Positions 23,322-35,450 of a DNA stretch of 64,000 nt are shown one piece after another. The DNA comes from Cordia subcordata (Eukaryota > Streptophyta > Magnoliopsida > Boraginales > Cordiaceae), in NCBI GenBank assembly GCA_028554755.1, contig JAPTOF010000001.1:29129501-29193500 (forward strand), written 5' to 3'. The position numbers and the translations under genes were made by a program. Each line of letters opens with the position of its first letter. The first letter of the stretch is position 1. A model generated the notes under the pieces. It saw only the letters and a list, made by a program, of their open reading frames with translations, did no database searches and was not told where the DNA came from.

Positions 23322-24110
23322 TGGCACAAGGCAATGGATTCTGAGTTAGAGTCTATGAGCTTGTAGAAGCATCTGAAAGGGTAAAACCCATAGGGTGCAA
23401 ATGGGTTTAGAAGAGAAAGAGAGAAGCTGATAGAAAGGTTGAAACCTTCAAAACTAGATTGGTAGCCAAGGGTTATGCCCAGAAAGAAGGTATCGATTAC
23501 GAAGAAACCTTCTCATCAGTAACCATGCTTAAGTCTATCAGGATACTCCTTGCCATTACTTGTCATTATGAGTACGAGATATGACAAATGGATGTCAAGA
23601 CAGCTTTCCTTAATGGAGAGCTTGACGAAACCATTTATATGACCTTGCCAGACAGATACGTTGTAGTAGGCCATAAACATATGGTGTGTAAGCTTAAGAA
23701 GTCTATTTATGGGTTTAAGTAGGCATTTAAGACATGGAACATCAAGTTTGATCATGCAGTCAAGTCCTTCGAGTTTGAGCAAAACATTAATGAACCATGT
23801 GTGTATAAAAGATGCAACAAAAATGCTATGGCTTTCCTAGTTCTGTATATGGATGACATCTTATTGATTGGGAATGATGTGGGAATGCTTTTATCCATAA
23901 AGGTTTGGTTATCTTATCAATTTCACATGAAGGATATAGGAGAAGCAAGTTATGTTCTTGGGATCAATATCATACGAGACTAGAAGAACATGTGGCTTGT
24001 GTTATCCCAAGTTTCCCATATAGAGAAGATATTAGTAAGATAAAAATGGAAAACTCTAAGAAAGTTCTTTTGCTTTCTAGACATGGAGTTACTCTATCTC
24101 AAGATTAATG
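23322..24110 (+). pseudogene. Copia reverse transcriptase (broken)
   Basis: Recognisable motifs in order are [66 protein letters not shown] (the YMDD catalytic box at about 23840) and QFHMKDIGEASYVLGINI. In-frame TAG and TGA codons interrupt the frame. The family is Ty1/copia; I do not assign a lineage. Confidence 0.85.
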
Positions 24111-24810
24111 CCTTCGGACACCTGAGGAGATAGAAAGGATGAAAAAGTCCCATATGTATCAGCAATGGGAAGCTTTATATATACCATGATATATACCATG
24201 ATGTGTACCATGATATATGCCAGTCAAACCCTGGACTAGAGCACTGGACTACAGTCAAGCAAATATTCAAGTTTATTTGAAGAACTAAGAAATATGTGTT
24301 GGAATACCATGCAGATGATCTAGTACCAATCACTTATAAAGACTCAAACTTCTAGCCAGACAGAGATTCTAGAAGGTTTACTTCTGGCTTTGTTTTTACT
24401 TTATTAGGAGGACCAGTTTCATTGATAAGTGTAAAGCAGAAATACATCACAAACTCGACCATGAAAGCAGAGTACGTTGCAGCATTTGAGGCTGCAAAAG
24501 CGGTTGTGTAGATGAAGAAGTTCCTCACTAACCTAGAGGTTGTCCTAACTACATAAAAACCCATTGTCTTGTACTTTGACAATACCGCTGCTATTGCACT
24601 GTGCAAAGAGCCTAGGAATCACAATCGGGGCAAGCATATTGAGAGGAAGTACCACTTAATCTGGGAGTTCATCTAGAGGTGACATAATGGTGGAGAAGAT
24701 CGCTTCAGCTAAGAACTTAGCAGACGCATTCACAAAGACTCTTCTAGAGAGAGTGTTTGCCATACATATAGAGTCTATAGGTGTTATGTTCATAGAAAGT
24801 GATCTTTAGT
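24111..24810 (+). pseudogene. Copia RNase H (broken)
   Basis: The frame shows DSNFQPDRDSRRFTSGFVFT, then MKAEYVAAFEAAKAVV, LYFDNTAAIALCKEPRNHN, GKHIERKYHLIWEFI and NLADAFTKTLLERVF, the usual copia RNase H run. Stops such as TAG near 24510 and 24676 break it. The stretch just after 24180 has small duplications of ATATACCATGATGTGTACC type. Confidence 0.8.
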
Positions 24811-24823
24811 GCAAAGATGAGAT

Positions 24824-26573
24824 TTTTGAGATTGTATGCACTAAAGGCCACTTGTACACAGATATTAAACTAGACATTTGATCATTGTTTATATTTATGA
24901 GCACTTCTTACATATATTATCTCTGGTATATATGTCTAATACATTATGTAAAGGTCCAATGATGTAATCCAATGACTTGAGTGTGTAGTACGGCTGGATA
25001 CATAGTAGGTCTAAGTCTAGTTTTGGATACATCATAAAGATGTCCATAGCCAGATGGTAGTGTTAGACACTCTACCGGGATAAGGTTATAGTAGGCGAGT
25101 CTCCTGATAGGAGTGATCTACCTAGGTCATTGAAGGGTCTTTCTGGATTTCGCTTCTAGTGCATGTGCCACACATTGGACAGCACCACCATGAGTATGTC
25201 TTCTGGAACCATGCCATCATATATAGAGGATAAGATACATACTGCTTCCGAGTGACCGATGCGCTTAATCTTAAGCATATATGGATGAACTAGTGAAATT
25301 AGGGTGCAACACTTTGATGTACCATAAGAAGAGGTCTTGAATGATAAGATTGTCTGTCTCGTACATTGGGTGTTATGTTTTAATCAATCAAGACATCCAT
25401 GTGCAATAGCAGAGTCTATGTGCCCCTTTAGATTTGTCTTATTAGTCATCATAAATCTAAATCTAGTGATGTTACCCTTCAGGAGTATATTAGTCATTTG
25501 GCTTATACGTCGCTTCCGAGATCAAGAGATCCATGACTAGGTGGTGATCACTTCGGACTAGAGATTCCATGGTTCCAAATGTAGTCTTGGAGGTGATGGT
25601 GCCTTTTGACTGGCCTTGACTACGAGTGGACATATAGAGGTATTTTGGTCATTTCGCTTCATTGGTCAAAGAGAGTGGTTATTTGTTGTGACTTGTTTCT
25701 GCTTAGCCAGTGATTATCCTTGGAGTGCGGCTTTAGTCTTTCAGTGGAAATAGACCAAGGTCAAAATGGCCTTGATGTCGCCAAAGTGGTGACAAAGGCA
25801 TTTTGATCATTTTTGGAACCAAGGTAATTATGTAATTATGTCTTTTGGTCCCTTCTCTAGTCATATTTCTAATGGATGTAATTAATTAAGATCATCTAAC
25901 TATGTGGATGCATTATTAAGATATAAATTTACTAGAGAAAGAAAAAGGATTTTATCCAAGTTTTATTATTAAATTTATGGGCATCTCAATAGGACAAACA
26001 GGTCTCATGGAGTTAGATATTATGGAGTAGGAGAGAGAAAGGAATATCTTGGATATCTTATCCATAAGGCATATTCTATTTCTAAAAAGGGCATAGTTGG
26101 AAACTCAATTATTTCTAGGAACTTATCCAATTAGGGTTATTGTCCACTATAAACAGTGAGCTAACAACAATACACCCTTGAGTCTCTTTGCTTTTTTATA
26201 AAGGTGTGCAAGAATTTTTACCTAATACACCAAGAATACACACTACTCCATAGATCTTCAGTTAGCTCTCCTAAGTGCTTGCCCACTATATAGCATCACA
26301 CATCCTAGGGTGGAAAAGGTGATTATAGTGAAGAAGGCTAATTGGAAGGCTATTTTGGTGGAATTTTTACAAAACAAAGAGGCCACCCACTTAGATCTTC
26401 AATTTCTTGAAGGTATATTACTTCATTTTCTTGCTTATATGTTTAATTATGTTGTGCTTATGTGTGCAAATAGTTTTTTATTGCTTATTCCTCCACCATA
26501 TTAGATATGTTCTTTAATTTTTTTAAAAGCATGATGATCTATAGATTATAGTGTAGCAATCCCAATCCTAACA
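24824..26573 (+). repeat. 3' LTR of the copia element (about 1.75 kb)
   Basis: It follows GCAAAGATGAGAT and aligns over its whole length with 42601-44364. In that copy the start is intact (TGTTGAAATTTTAATG); here it is TTTTGAGATTGTATG. It ends ATCCTAACA at 26573. Short frames inside are not genes. Confidence 0.8.
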
Positions 26574-26790
26574 CTTAGTGTCACCAAAGTCGTGGCAAGG
26601 GCAATTTGATCATATTGGGAGTCAAGAGTAATTTTGTCTTTTGGTTCCACTGCTAGTCATATTCTATTAAGATGTAATTAATTGAGAAGGCCAATCATGT
26701 GGGTTGTTTGATTAGACATAAGATAGGAACTAGGAAAAGGTTTTTTAATATAAGTTTTCCTAAATCTAACTTATTGGTATCTTGATAGGA
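26574..26790 (+). repeat. Fragment of another copia LTR, same family
   Basis: The stretch GTCACCAAAGTCGTGGCAAG onward matches the inside of the LTR at about 25780-25990. It lies directly after the LTR end, so the copia element probably inserted into, or recombined with, an older LTR of its own family. Confidence 0.6.
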
Positions 26791-27480
26791 TAACTTTAAC
26801 TTATTTTCTAGAGTTCCCTTCAAAAAAATTAGAGTGTTCTCTATCAATTCACCACTTGAAAATACACCTAAAAATTCAAAACTCAAACTCAATGATCCTT
26901 CATTCAATTCCCCTTTTTTTTTTTTTTTTAACTTTTTTACCTTTTCAACTTCACTTAACCCTTACTCAACATATAATGAATTCTTTAACCTAATTTTACA
27001 CAATCACCTATACCTTATTTCCAACATGTGTCCATCTTACATATAATTTTTACACTATTAATATTTTATAATAACAAGAAAAAGAGTAATAATTAACTTA
27101 ATAATAACAACACATGAATTACACAATCCTTCACTTTATCTTTCTTTAGACCTATACTTTTTAATTTGAAAAATAATTGTAAACTTTAAAATGCATTTTT
27201 TTTAGTTTTTTTTAAGGACATTAACAAATAAATTTGTTTTCTAGTGTTGCAAAAGAGAAAATTGTTTTCGATTTTCAATTGGTAAATGCGTTTAAAAAAA
27301 TTTGCTATAGAAAATGAGAACTTCAATGTTCTTAGAAAACTAGAGTTAAAAAATACAAAACGGTTTACTAAACAGGGTCGAGAATTTTCTTTTCTAATTT
27401 TTCTTTCCAATAGCCAAAATAATAAGAGAAAAGAAGTAAACCAAAAAAATTAATTTTAAGGTGCAATTTATTTTATATTA
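26791..27480. other. AT-rich stretch without a recognised gene
   Basis: There are homopolymer runs (a T run near 26916-26929) and short chance frames on both strands. The stretch CGGTTTACTAAACAGGG near 27361 resembles a MITE end, but no partner was found. Confidence 0.45.
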
Positions 27481-27765
27481 TTGAAAACATAAAAGTATTT
27501 TGTTATGCTTAAAAATATAGTTATACAAAAACTATAATAATTATTTTATTACACTTAAAAGTGTATTTATACGAAATCTTTTCATTACACTTACAAGTAT
27601 ATCTATACCAAATCATTTTATTACACTGAAAATGTCATTTTGCTATCCTTACAAGTGTAACTGTACAGATCACTTTATTACACTTGAACGTCTAACTACG
27701 CTAAATCATTTTGCTATAATTATAAGTACAGCAATACCAAATTAACTTCACAAATTATACCATAC
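27480..27765. repeat. Minisatellite of about 36 bases, first block
   Basis: About seven degenerate copies of a unit like CATTTTATTACACTTA plus AAAGTGTAACTATACCAAAT lie head to tail. A second block of the same unit is at 28975-29300. The unit has a small inverted repeat, ACACTTA / TAAGTGT. Confidence 0.7.
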
Positions 27766-27910
27766 ACCTACGTTACTTACTGTACACCCACTATGCATCA
27801 TACACCAGCAGTTGCGTGTATCATGTGCACATATTAGATAAAAAAAAGTCGATTCTCTCTCTCTGTATATATATTTGATAGGTTGAGAATCTTCTGAAAT
27901 AAAAGAAGAG

Positions 27911-28041
27911 ATGGATATTTGTTTTTAATGGTGACATGGCGAGTATCGATGTAGACTTGATTGCAGCTACCAAAGGTCTCACCTTTGGTTATCAAAGCTA
28001 ATCCTTATGTTGCTGAGAAGCTCTTCGATCAATGGCTCTAA
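27911..28041 (+). pseudogene. Relic of a PP2A B'' regulatory subunit gene start
   Basis: Two frames together give GDMASIDVDLIAATKGLTFG and then, after a one-base shift, IKANPYVAEKLFDQWL. This fits the N-terminus of plant protein phosphatase 2A B'' subunits, where an acidic start leads into a KSNP-x-x-AEKLF-[ED]-QWL motif. A stop follows at once, and no EF-hand region is present. About 220 bases on there is a run of 13 A at 28259-28271, so a truncated retrocopy is possible. The match was made from memory of the family and is short. Confidence 0.4.
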
Positions 28042-28487
28042 ATTGGATGAGGAATCCTTCGTTACTCTTGAAGAAGACTTTTGTTAATCACTTTCTGGTT
28101 GTAGGAGTTGGGTGAGTGCTTTTGTTGTTCAAGCTGCGATGTTGACATCTTTTTGATGATGATGATATTAGTTTGTGATGATATTATGTTCTGCTAAGTA
28201 ATGGCAACTATCAATGACTGTATGATTTACCATAAATGGAATCCAGTGTTCTTGACCAAAAAAAAAAAAATTAATGGCTATTGATTGCGAGCATTTTGCT
28301 CAAAGTTGTGAACTTTTTGGTTAGTACTGTGAACACGTCAATTTTAGGTGTAAATATGTCTATTACAAATTGTCAACATGTCGTTCATTGATTGTAAATA
28401 TATAAAATAAAAATCTTTGAACATAAACAATTAAAACTGTGAACATATAATATAAAATTTGTAAATAATTAAATATTATGAATATAT

Positions 28488-28756
28488 ATGTTTTATTTAT
28501 TATAGTCTTATTTTAAGATACTTATCCTCTTGAAATAAAAGAAAATTTTATAAGATTTAAAACATCTTATCATGCACCCTTTAAAAAACTCAAAACAAAC
28601 TATACTTTTTATCTTATAAGAAATAAGCAATCAATCTTATCTTATTTTTTATAACTATAAAATGCATAATACATATGATAAGATATCTTAAATCTCATAA
28701 GATATATCCAAATTTCAATAGGATAAGCATTTTAAAATAAGATCATTTCAAACACA
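28488..28756. mobile_element. MITE-like element with about 25 base inverted ends
   Basis: The left arm AGTCTTATTTTAAGATACTT mirrors the right arm, which in reverse complement reads GATCTTATTTTAAAATGCTT; both then continue ATCCT. The inside is rich in CTTATAAGAT-like palindromes. A related element is at 58222-58425. Target duplications are not clear. Confidence 0.5.
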
Positions 28757-28764
28757 CTAGTAGT

Positions 28765-28935
28765 TTAAAAATTATGAACGTATAAAAATTGTGAACATAT
28801 ACATAAAAATTGTGAATATGTAAAAATTGTAAATGTATAATATAAAAGTTATAAATGTATAGTGAAAAAATTGTGAACGTATAAAAATTGTAGACATGGA
28901 ATATAAAGATCGTGAGCTGGTGCAACATGCTATAT
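28765..28935. repeat. Short tandem repeat, AATTGTGAACATATAAA type
   Basis: Roughly seven degenerate copies of a 17-25 base unit lie in series. They continue a weaker run at 28330-28480, on the other side of the MITE-like element. This suggests the MITE inserted into an older repeat block. Confidence 0.55.
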
Positions 28936-28974
28936 TGGTGCACATAGCTTAAGATGTATAGTATGCCGTCCCAA

Positions 28975-29300
28975 ATTATTTTGTTTTACTTAAAAGTGTA
29001 ATTACATCAAATCATTTTGTTACATTTAGAAGTTTAATTATACCAAATCATTTTAATACACATAGAAGTGTAACTATACCAAATTACTTTATTACATTTA
29101 CCTAATCGGTTTTACTATGACGAAAAAAAAAATCTAATTGTTTTTACACTCATTTACCACACTTACAAGTGTAATTATACCAAATCATTATGTTAAACTT
29201 AGAAGTATAACTATATCCAAAACTATATCAAAATATTTTGTGATACTTAAAAGTGTTAATATACCAAAATGTTTTATTACATTTCTTTCAAATGTAACAA
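28975..29300. repeat. Minisatellite of about 36 bases, second block
   Basis: About eight degenerate copies of the same unit as at 27480-27765 occur here (for example AATCATTTTGTTACATTTAG then AAGTTTAATTATACCA). The two blocks probably derive from one array split by later insertions. Confidence 0.7.
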
Positions 29301-29843
29301 AAAATATATCATTGCTGGCATAAAATCTTATAATTGTTATAGGCCTATCTATCTACTAGATCATTATACGTGTCGCAACATGTCGCTAAAGGGCCGTGCC
29401 CCGATTGGAAGGTGTCCAAAATGACACAATTCAGAACCGTGCAAAACTTCAGTAAAAACTTATCCACCAATTTGCAGAGAATATTAAGAGAAGGGTCAAA
29501 TATGCTTCTTCACGTCATGAAATATTGGCTAATGCATATTTATTAGTGTGAAAAAATATGACAAAAGGAGGCGTGAACATCACAATGTGAAGAAATGTGA
29601 AAGCAGTAAGCAAAAAGAAAAAAGGACAAAATGAGGGAATAGTTCACAGTAATAATCCCTTCTATTTTGCAATCTTCCCTGCTATGAGACCCACTTAGCA
29701 ATCCTTAATTCACAACAATGTTGCTATCAGTGAAAGCCCAAAGTACAACTGCAAACTGGCAAAATTGTCCAACAGGTTTCAAGCAAATTACTCGTACCCA
29801 ATGTTGTGATTAAATTCAGGCAATTGAATTTTGATTAGTCTTC
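29301..29843 (-). other. Probable 3' flank and UTR of the prenyltransferase gene
   Basis: No coding region is seen. On the minus strand this lies just after the stop codon of the UbiA-type gene and holds an AATAAA at about 29538-29543. The transcript end cannot be set from sequence alone. Confidence 0.4.
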
Positions 29844-32800
29844 TCATCGAACTAGAGGAATAAGAAGGTACTCTGCGTAGAATAGCTGCATGGTTAACAT
29901 AATCAGTCATTTCCCTTGAAAATAGAACATATGAAGTCCGTTACATCTTCCAGCTTTTGCAATGTAACAATTATTTTATCGACACCATGAAAATGAGTCA
30001 CGGAAAACAAATAGGTGAAGGCCTTTGGCTACTACCCTTATGGAAATTGTCTAATATCAAGTTTCTGTTTTTCCCAAATATGAATAACACGAACGCTCAT
30101 AAGCATTACTTGATGGAATATATGAAAAGAATGTCTGAGAGATAAAAGTCAAACCATTTGATCAATTTTAGGTGGGGTTTTATTTCATTTTCCATGCTAT
30201 TTAGTTTAACAGGCTGTAAGAAGATGGACACTCAAAGGAGATATACTTGCCTTCCATATGAACATGTAAAAGGAAGTTATAGATGCTTGATTGCAGAGAT
30301 TAACAGACTGAGCACGAAGGAGAAGCACGAAAGCAAATGAGACGTGCCCGAGTACCTGCACCATGTGTGTGTATCAAGTATAATAAAATAGTAAAATACA
30401 CTTGAAAAATGTGTTTACTGAAAAGAATAGTTGGCATACAGTTATGAATTTGCTCACTAGGCTAGAGGAAGAAGCTCCAATTATAATGGCAGCTCCATAT
30501 GCCACTAAAAGCGTGCTAATACAAAGCCAAAAGACCTGTATGGATGACAGGAAAAGCTTATTAACATACTTCAATGCTTTTTCTAACTTCTTATGGATGC
30601 TTTATTCAACATGTGCTTATAGAAAAAGGACAAAGGAAAAATGATCCTCAAGGGGGTATATCAATATTTATTTTCTTCATTCTAAGTTGTGAGTAATTGA
30701 GGAAGCTTATCGAAAGGTTTGAACCCAAGTGCTGCTCTTGTTTTTATGAGGATTATAGATAAAGCTACATAAATTAATCAGTTTACTAACTTGTTCTTGC
30801 CCAAGCCTGACACTCAATGATCTGATGCCAAAGTCCCTGTCACCATCCACATCAGGTATGTCCTGTGAATATGACATAAAACATGAAGCCATTTCTTGTA
30901 TTAGAAGGTGTAATTGCTATAGACCCCCTCTAAAAGTGCATCGAATCCACTTGTGATTAAAAAAAAAAAAAACCTATAACCCCCCTATAGTCACTGAAAA
31001 TAAGCACATGTTCCCTCCCCCCAAAACAATTGTCATTTTTAACAAATGATAATTGGAAAATAAGCACCCCCCTTGTGGTTTTCTAAAAGTGCATCAGAAC
31101 CTTCTATGGTTGGTCCTCAAAAAGTGCATCAGATCCCTATAATACTGAGGTCAATTTGTTATTTTAATTAACAATCTGTTAAAAATGACAATTTTTTGGA
31201 CCAGGGGAAGGGGGGAATGTGTGTTTATTTTACTAACCATAGGGAGATTATGAGGAACTTTTGTACTACAAAGCTGTACAATGCACATTTAAAGGACCAC
31301 AAGGTGGTCATAGCAATTTACCCTATTAGAAATTGTATGTGTTCGAACATTTTTGTGCTTATAATGATGACCATGCAAATGGTGATAAGATTTGGAATTA
31401 TACTTAAGATACTGTATACAATTGGTCTACAGCTTCAGAGTAGGTTCAATTGTGATCATTGTACATCATACTTTCCCAAGTTCTCCTTGTACTTGTACAT
31501 GACTATGTGTCTGAAAACATTGGGCAATTGTTTCAGATCTGCTTTTATGAATTGACAATGGTGAAATTTCCTTCTCAAAAATCTCTTTCCTTTATGATGT
31601 ACAAGGGTTACAGGGGCTGTGCATTTAGAAAGAATGATCAAGATTGAGCAAAAAAATATTTTTCTTCATGACATAAGCTGCAGGTAGTATCAGTTTAGTG
31701 TCCCTCTATCAATCTCCGCAACTTACAGTCGGTCATACAAGTAGAACAGTTTGAACAAAGAAATATTTCTTCTTGGCTGGAAGTTATTATCAACATTACA
31801 ACAATGATTTCTTCCTCAGGCTTATGACTTATCTTGCAATGCATTCTTATAATTGAAAATTGCTGGACCATTTAACAAGAGCAGTCTTTCAACTATGAGA
31901 TTTACCTTGAAAAGTGCGATGACAATGGAGAACAGGCACATGAAAGCAACTGCAAAAATCATTGATCTTGTAAATACTATTTGTCGGTGAAGCACGTATT
32001 TCTGTATAAATTAAGCCTTCTGTCAGTGGTTCCAGAAAGAGAAAGCTAAAAACTTAAATAGTTTTCTGCTTCTAAGGAAAACAAAATAATTTACTACCTG
32101 AATATGTATAAAGTAGGCAAACTGAACTACAATTCCTCTTACAAGCACAATGCACATTGCAGCCAGAAATGGATTTCTTTTCCATCTGAATGGAGGTAGC
32201 TGTAAACCATAAAAATATATGAAACAACATGATTTAGCATGAAGGTCAAGTTAGAGCATCAAATAAGTAAAAAGAAGTCTGGGGAATGATGGTGGCCCAT
32301 TGGTTGACTGGAGATCTACCAGGATTGATAAAATCAGTCTCCTCAGAAGTCAGATTAGTAAGGTAGCATTCTTGCAGATCTTATAATTGCTATGACAGTC
32401 ACTTGTCCCTTTGGATAGGTAATGAATAAATTGCCAGAGAAATGCTAAAATATTTGAACTTGATGAAGTTGTACCAAGCAGAAAAGTTTGTTCTTCAAAC
32501 AATTGATGTAAAAAAAACAGTACGCTTACAAATGCTCGAGAACTTCAATTCTCTGTTAAAGAATGCATGACTATCCCAAAAAAGAAGAAAATCTAGCCAT
32601 GGTTACATCAATGAGGTTATGTGAACTTACCTCCACGGAATACGCACTCCCAAGAATAAAACTTACAACGAGAGCAGAAAATAATGGTGGAGACTGAAAC
32701 ATGATGCCCAGCGTAAAACTCTGGAATATAAATCAAAAACAATTTTGCTTGTTAAGGTTGAGTGGTGAGGCATATTGGAAATCAAGGGTTTTTGAAGTTG

Positions 32801-35450
32801 CAAATAGATGAAAACAAAGGTCATAGAATCTTTTCAAATGCTATAATTTCTAATCTTCCGCTATTTCTGTCTTCACAAGATGACCATGAAGTAGTATGCT
32901 TTCTGTTATTCACTGAATATTTGAAATAGAAAGTGATATATGTGTTTAAAGAAGTATCAACCATCAATAGAACAGTGGAAACTATTGCACTTCCGAATTC
33001 CACAGAGAATTCTCCAGATGCCAATGGAAGATTGGGTTTGTTCACCTGAAATCATTTAAGATAACTCGCATCAGTGTTACATACAGAAAGTGAAGCACAT
33101 CAGCAACCATTCTATCATTCTATTGACAAACAAATGTAAACAACAAAATAAGAATGTGAATAACATTTTGAGTCTGAAAATTACTGATCATTTTTAGTAC
33201 AAAGAGCAAACCAAGGAGAGGAGTTATGCTGAATCACCTTGTCTATATTGATGTCAAATAGCTGATTCAATCCTACCACATAAATGTTCATAGCAATTGA
33301 TGGAATCAATGCCTGCAGTGTATTCAAACATGTTAACTAAAATCCCTGGAAAATTTTCTCTTCCATTAGACTGTGAAAGATTTTCACCTTCAGTAGTCCT
33401 ACCAAAACAGATGGAGAAAGATCAGCAAATGATTCCAAAGGAAGTAGTGACACTGAGGTTATTCCTATAATCTGGAAAAGTAACACGCACTAATTGAATA
33501 AGCCAATCGAAATTAATTTCTCACTCAAGTAATTTCATCCTGAATGGTGAAGAAAAGAACCCACAGTTCCAAATACAGTGTGTGGACGACAAAACTGGCA
33601 GAATGCATTCAAGAGCTTGGGAATATCCCTCTGAGATGTTGCAAATCTCACGTTCTTGGCTTTTGTCATGGACAAACATTTCAATGGGCCAGAAACTATG
33701 CATCTTTGAAGTAATTTTGGCTTTCTAGTTCTTTGGGTCACAGTCCCTGCAGAACTATCAGATCGTTCGGATAATTCTTGGCAACAATATCTAAAAGGCT
33801 TATCCCATGGGAACCTACAGTTGAACTTTTGTATTTCTCCCGTTGGCACAATCAGTGCTGGAGCAATACCTGATCAAGGTCATATATAAATTAACATTCC
33901 AAAGAACATGTGAAAATTTTAAGTAATGAACAACCAACTCAGAAGCCACAACTGGCACCTGATTGTGGCAACAGTAATTTTCATTGACATCATTCAGAGG
34001 AATTAGAATATTTTACTGGCTATGAGCCTCATAAAGTGGTTGTTCACTATTTGCTGCAATTAAACAAAATAACCTGAATGCTTTTGATCATTAAAATTTG
34101 ATGAGGAAATGAAATGTAGCAAACTAAAAGCCTTTATGATGAATCTGGATGACAGAAACAACAAACGAACTATCTGAATCATCAGGAACATAAAGCTGAA
34201 CTGAGCTTCCATCTTCTCGGAAAGCCCGTACTGTTTTGACATCATGTACAGAGATTAATTATCTGAAGATAAAAATCTCAAGGCCTCTGGAAAATTCTTG
34301 GACTGAGTATAACACTACAATTAAGTCAGTTTCTTCAAAGAATGATCAAGTGAAAACCATTTAATAATATGGATCAAATTGATTCAATCCACTTACACTT
34401 TGATAGCAGATCAAAGATAATATCTTTGGCTGATATATAAGACCAAGAAATTATTCTAGGCCTAATTAGCAAAAAACACCATATGTAAGTTAACTGAATG
34501 TCCTAAAAGACATTCCTGGAAGCATCCATCTTACATGTAAAATTTAGTTTACCTTTATCATTGATATAATATATTTTCATTTGAATTTCAATATTGTATT
34601 TCAAATATAGAAGTAGTCATGTTATCTAATGTATCATAATATATGTACTTGTACCCGTATTGAGGTAGATAAACATACACTCTTTCAATTACTAATATTG
34701 ATTCATCACTAATATTGATTTCCTCTTAGCCCCGAGCAGGGAAAGCCATACTTTATGCTCCAAACATGTCAACATAGGTGCAAATTTCCAAATTTTAGCC
34801 TAGTATTCCACGACGCAGAACAGTTCAGCAACTAAGTTATGAGAACAAAGATCATCAGACATAGCCAACATACTCTCGAATGATCAAAAAGAGCACAAAA
34901 GGTTGGACCCTTGTTGTTTATCTAAAGTGAACCAAAATCCCCATTTTCTTGTTAAATGCAAGTAAGTAATCCCCCTCTATTTTCTCCATTTTCTGAAATA
35001 TAAGGACCATAATGAAAGGGTCTGACACACTCAAAGCGAACAAACGAAGGAGAATTCAATTAATCTAAATAGACCCAGTATTCTATTTTGGTATTTGACA
35101 TCACCTACACCAAAATCACACTTTCATCAGAAAAATAACATCGGAAGCTCACTGTATCGTTAAATTGTCCTCCTCCCTTTCCCCCTAAGTTTATTATCAT
35201 TTAACATTTCTTGTTTCTGGTTCACTAAAACAAAACATTCACTGGAAGTAACACGCTAATTAAGAATTGACAACCAACGACAAACATCACATACACACAC
35301 ACACGTATCACTTCTTCTGCCTTCTCTGGGCAAATGACAGTGAGTGTGAAGCAACATATATACTAATCGAAGAGCAGTCGTATGAGAGGAATAAATAGTT
35401 ATACCTCTTCTCAACGGCGCGTCGAGTGAACATGCGTTTGGATGAAGCAT
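29844..35450 (-). CDS. UbiA-type aromatic prenyltransferase, homogentisate phytyltransferase (VTE2) family
   Basis: This is a membrane enzyme that joins a prenyl diphosphate to an aromatic acceptor; family members act in plastids in tocopherol or phenolic prenylation. Exons on the minus strand are 35405-35450, 33565-33869, 33388-33471, 33238-33312, 32962-33045, 32631-32720, 32098-32199, 31906-32001, 30791-30862, 30440-30535, 30251-30355 and 29844-29885. All phases join, giving 398 residues, close to the family's usual 390-405. The first aspartate motif NQLFDINID starts at residue 161 and the second, KDIPDVDGD, at 294. Several hydrophobic segments follow, and the end is [13 protein letters not shown]. 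The first 90 or so residues are basic and Ser/Thr-rich, fitting a transit peptide. The start at 35450 is the only ATG that joins in phase. The last intron has a GC donor and intron 8 holds a MITE. Divergence from Arabidopsis VTE2 as I recall it leaves open a flavonoid or other phenolic acceptor. Confidence 0.88.
30907..31323. mobile_element. MITE in intron 8 of the prenyltransferase gene
   Basis: The left end GGTGTAATTGCTATAGACC and the reverse complement of the right end, GGGTAAATTGCTATGACC, form inverted repeats of about 40 bases with mismatches. An 8 bp direct duplication TATTAGAA flanks it at 30899-30906 and 31324-31331. Length is 417 bases with no transposase. An 8 bp duplication fits hAT and a 9 bp one fits Mutator; the ninth base differs here. 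A chance frame at 31196-31555 crosses its end and is not a gene. Confidence 0.75.

Larger units (their letters stand above)
21383..26573 (+). mobile_element. Ty1/copia element, decayed, 5' end lost
   Basis: Gag end, zinc knuckle, protease, integrase, RT and RNase H follow in the Ty1/copia order (integrase before RT). They are followed by a polypurine-like stretch GATGAGAT and a 3' LTR at 24824-26573. The 5' LTR and most of gag are missing where the element meets the inverted gypsy LTR at 21382. Many stops break the polyprotein. A second copy of the same family is at 41304-44364. Confidence 0.85.

Noticed and set aside
27480..29300. CRISPR-like direct repeats
   Set aside because: The units are degenerate and contiguous without unique spacers, and the DNA is eukaryotic nuclear. 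They are minisatellites.
31196..31555. 119-codon plus-strand frame in intron 8 of the prenyltransferase gene
   Set aside because: It crosses the end of a MITE with a target duplication and has no domain.
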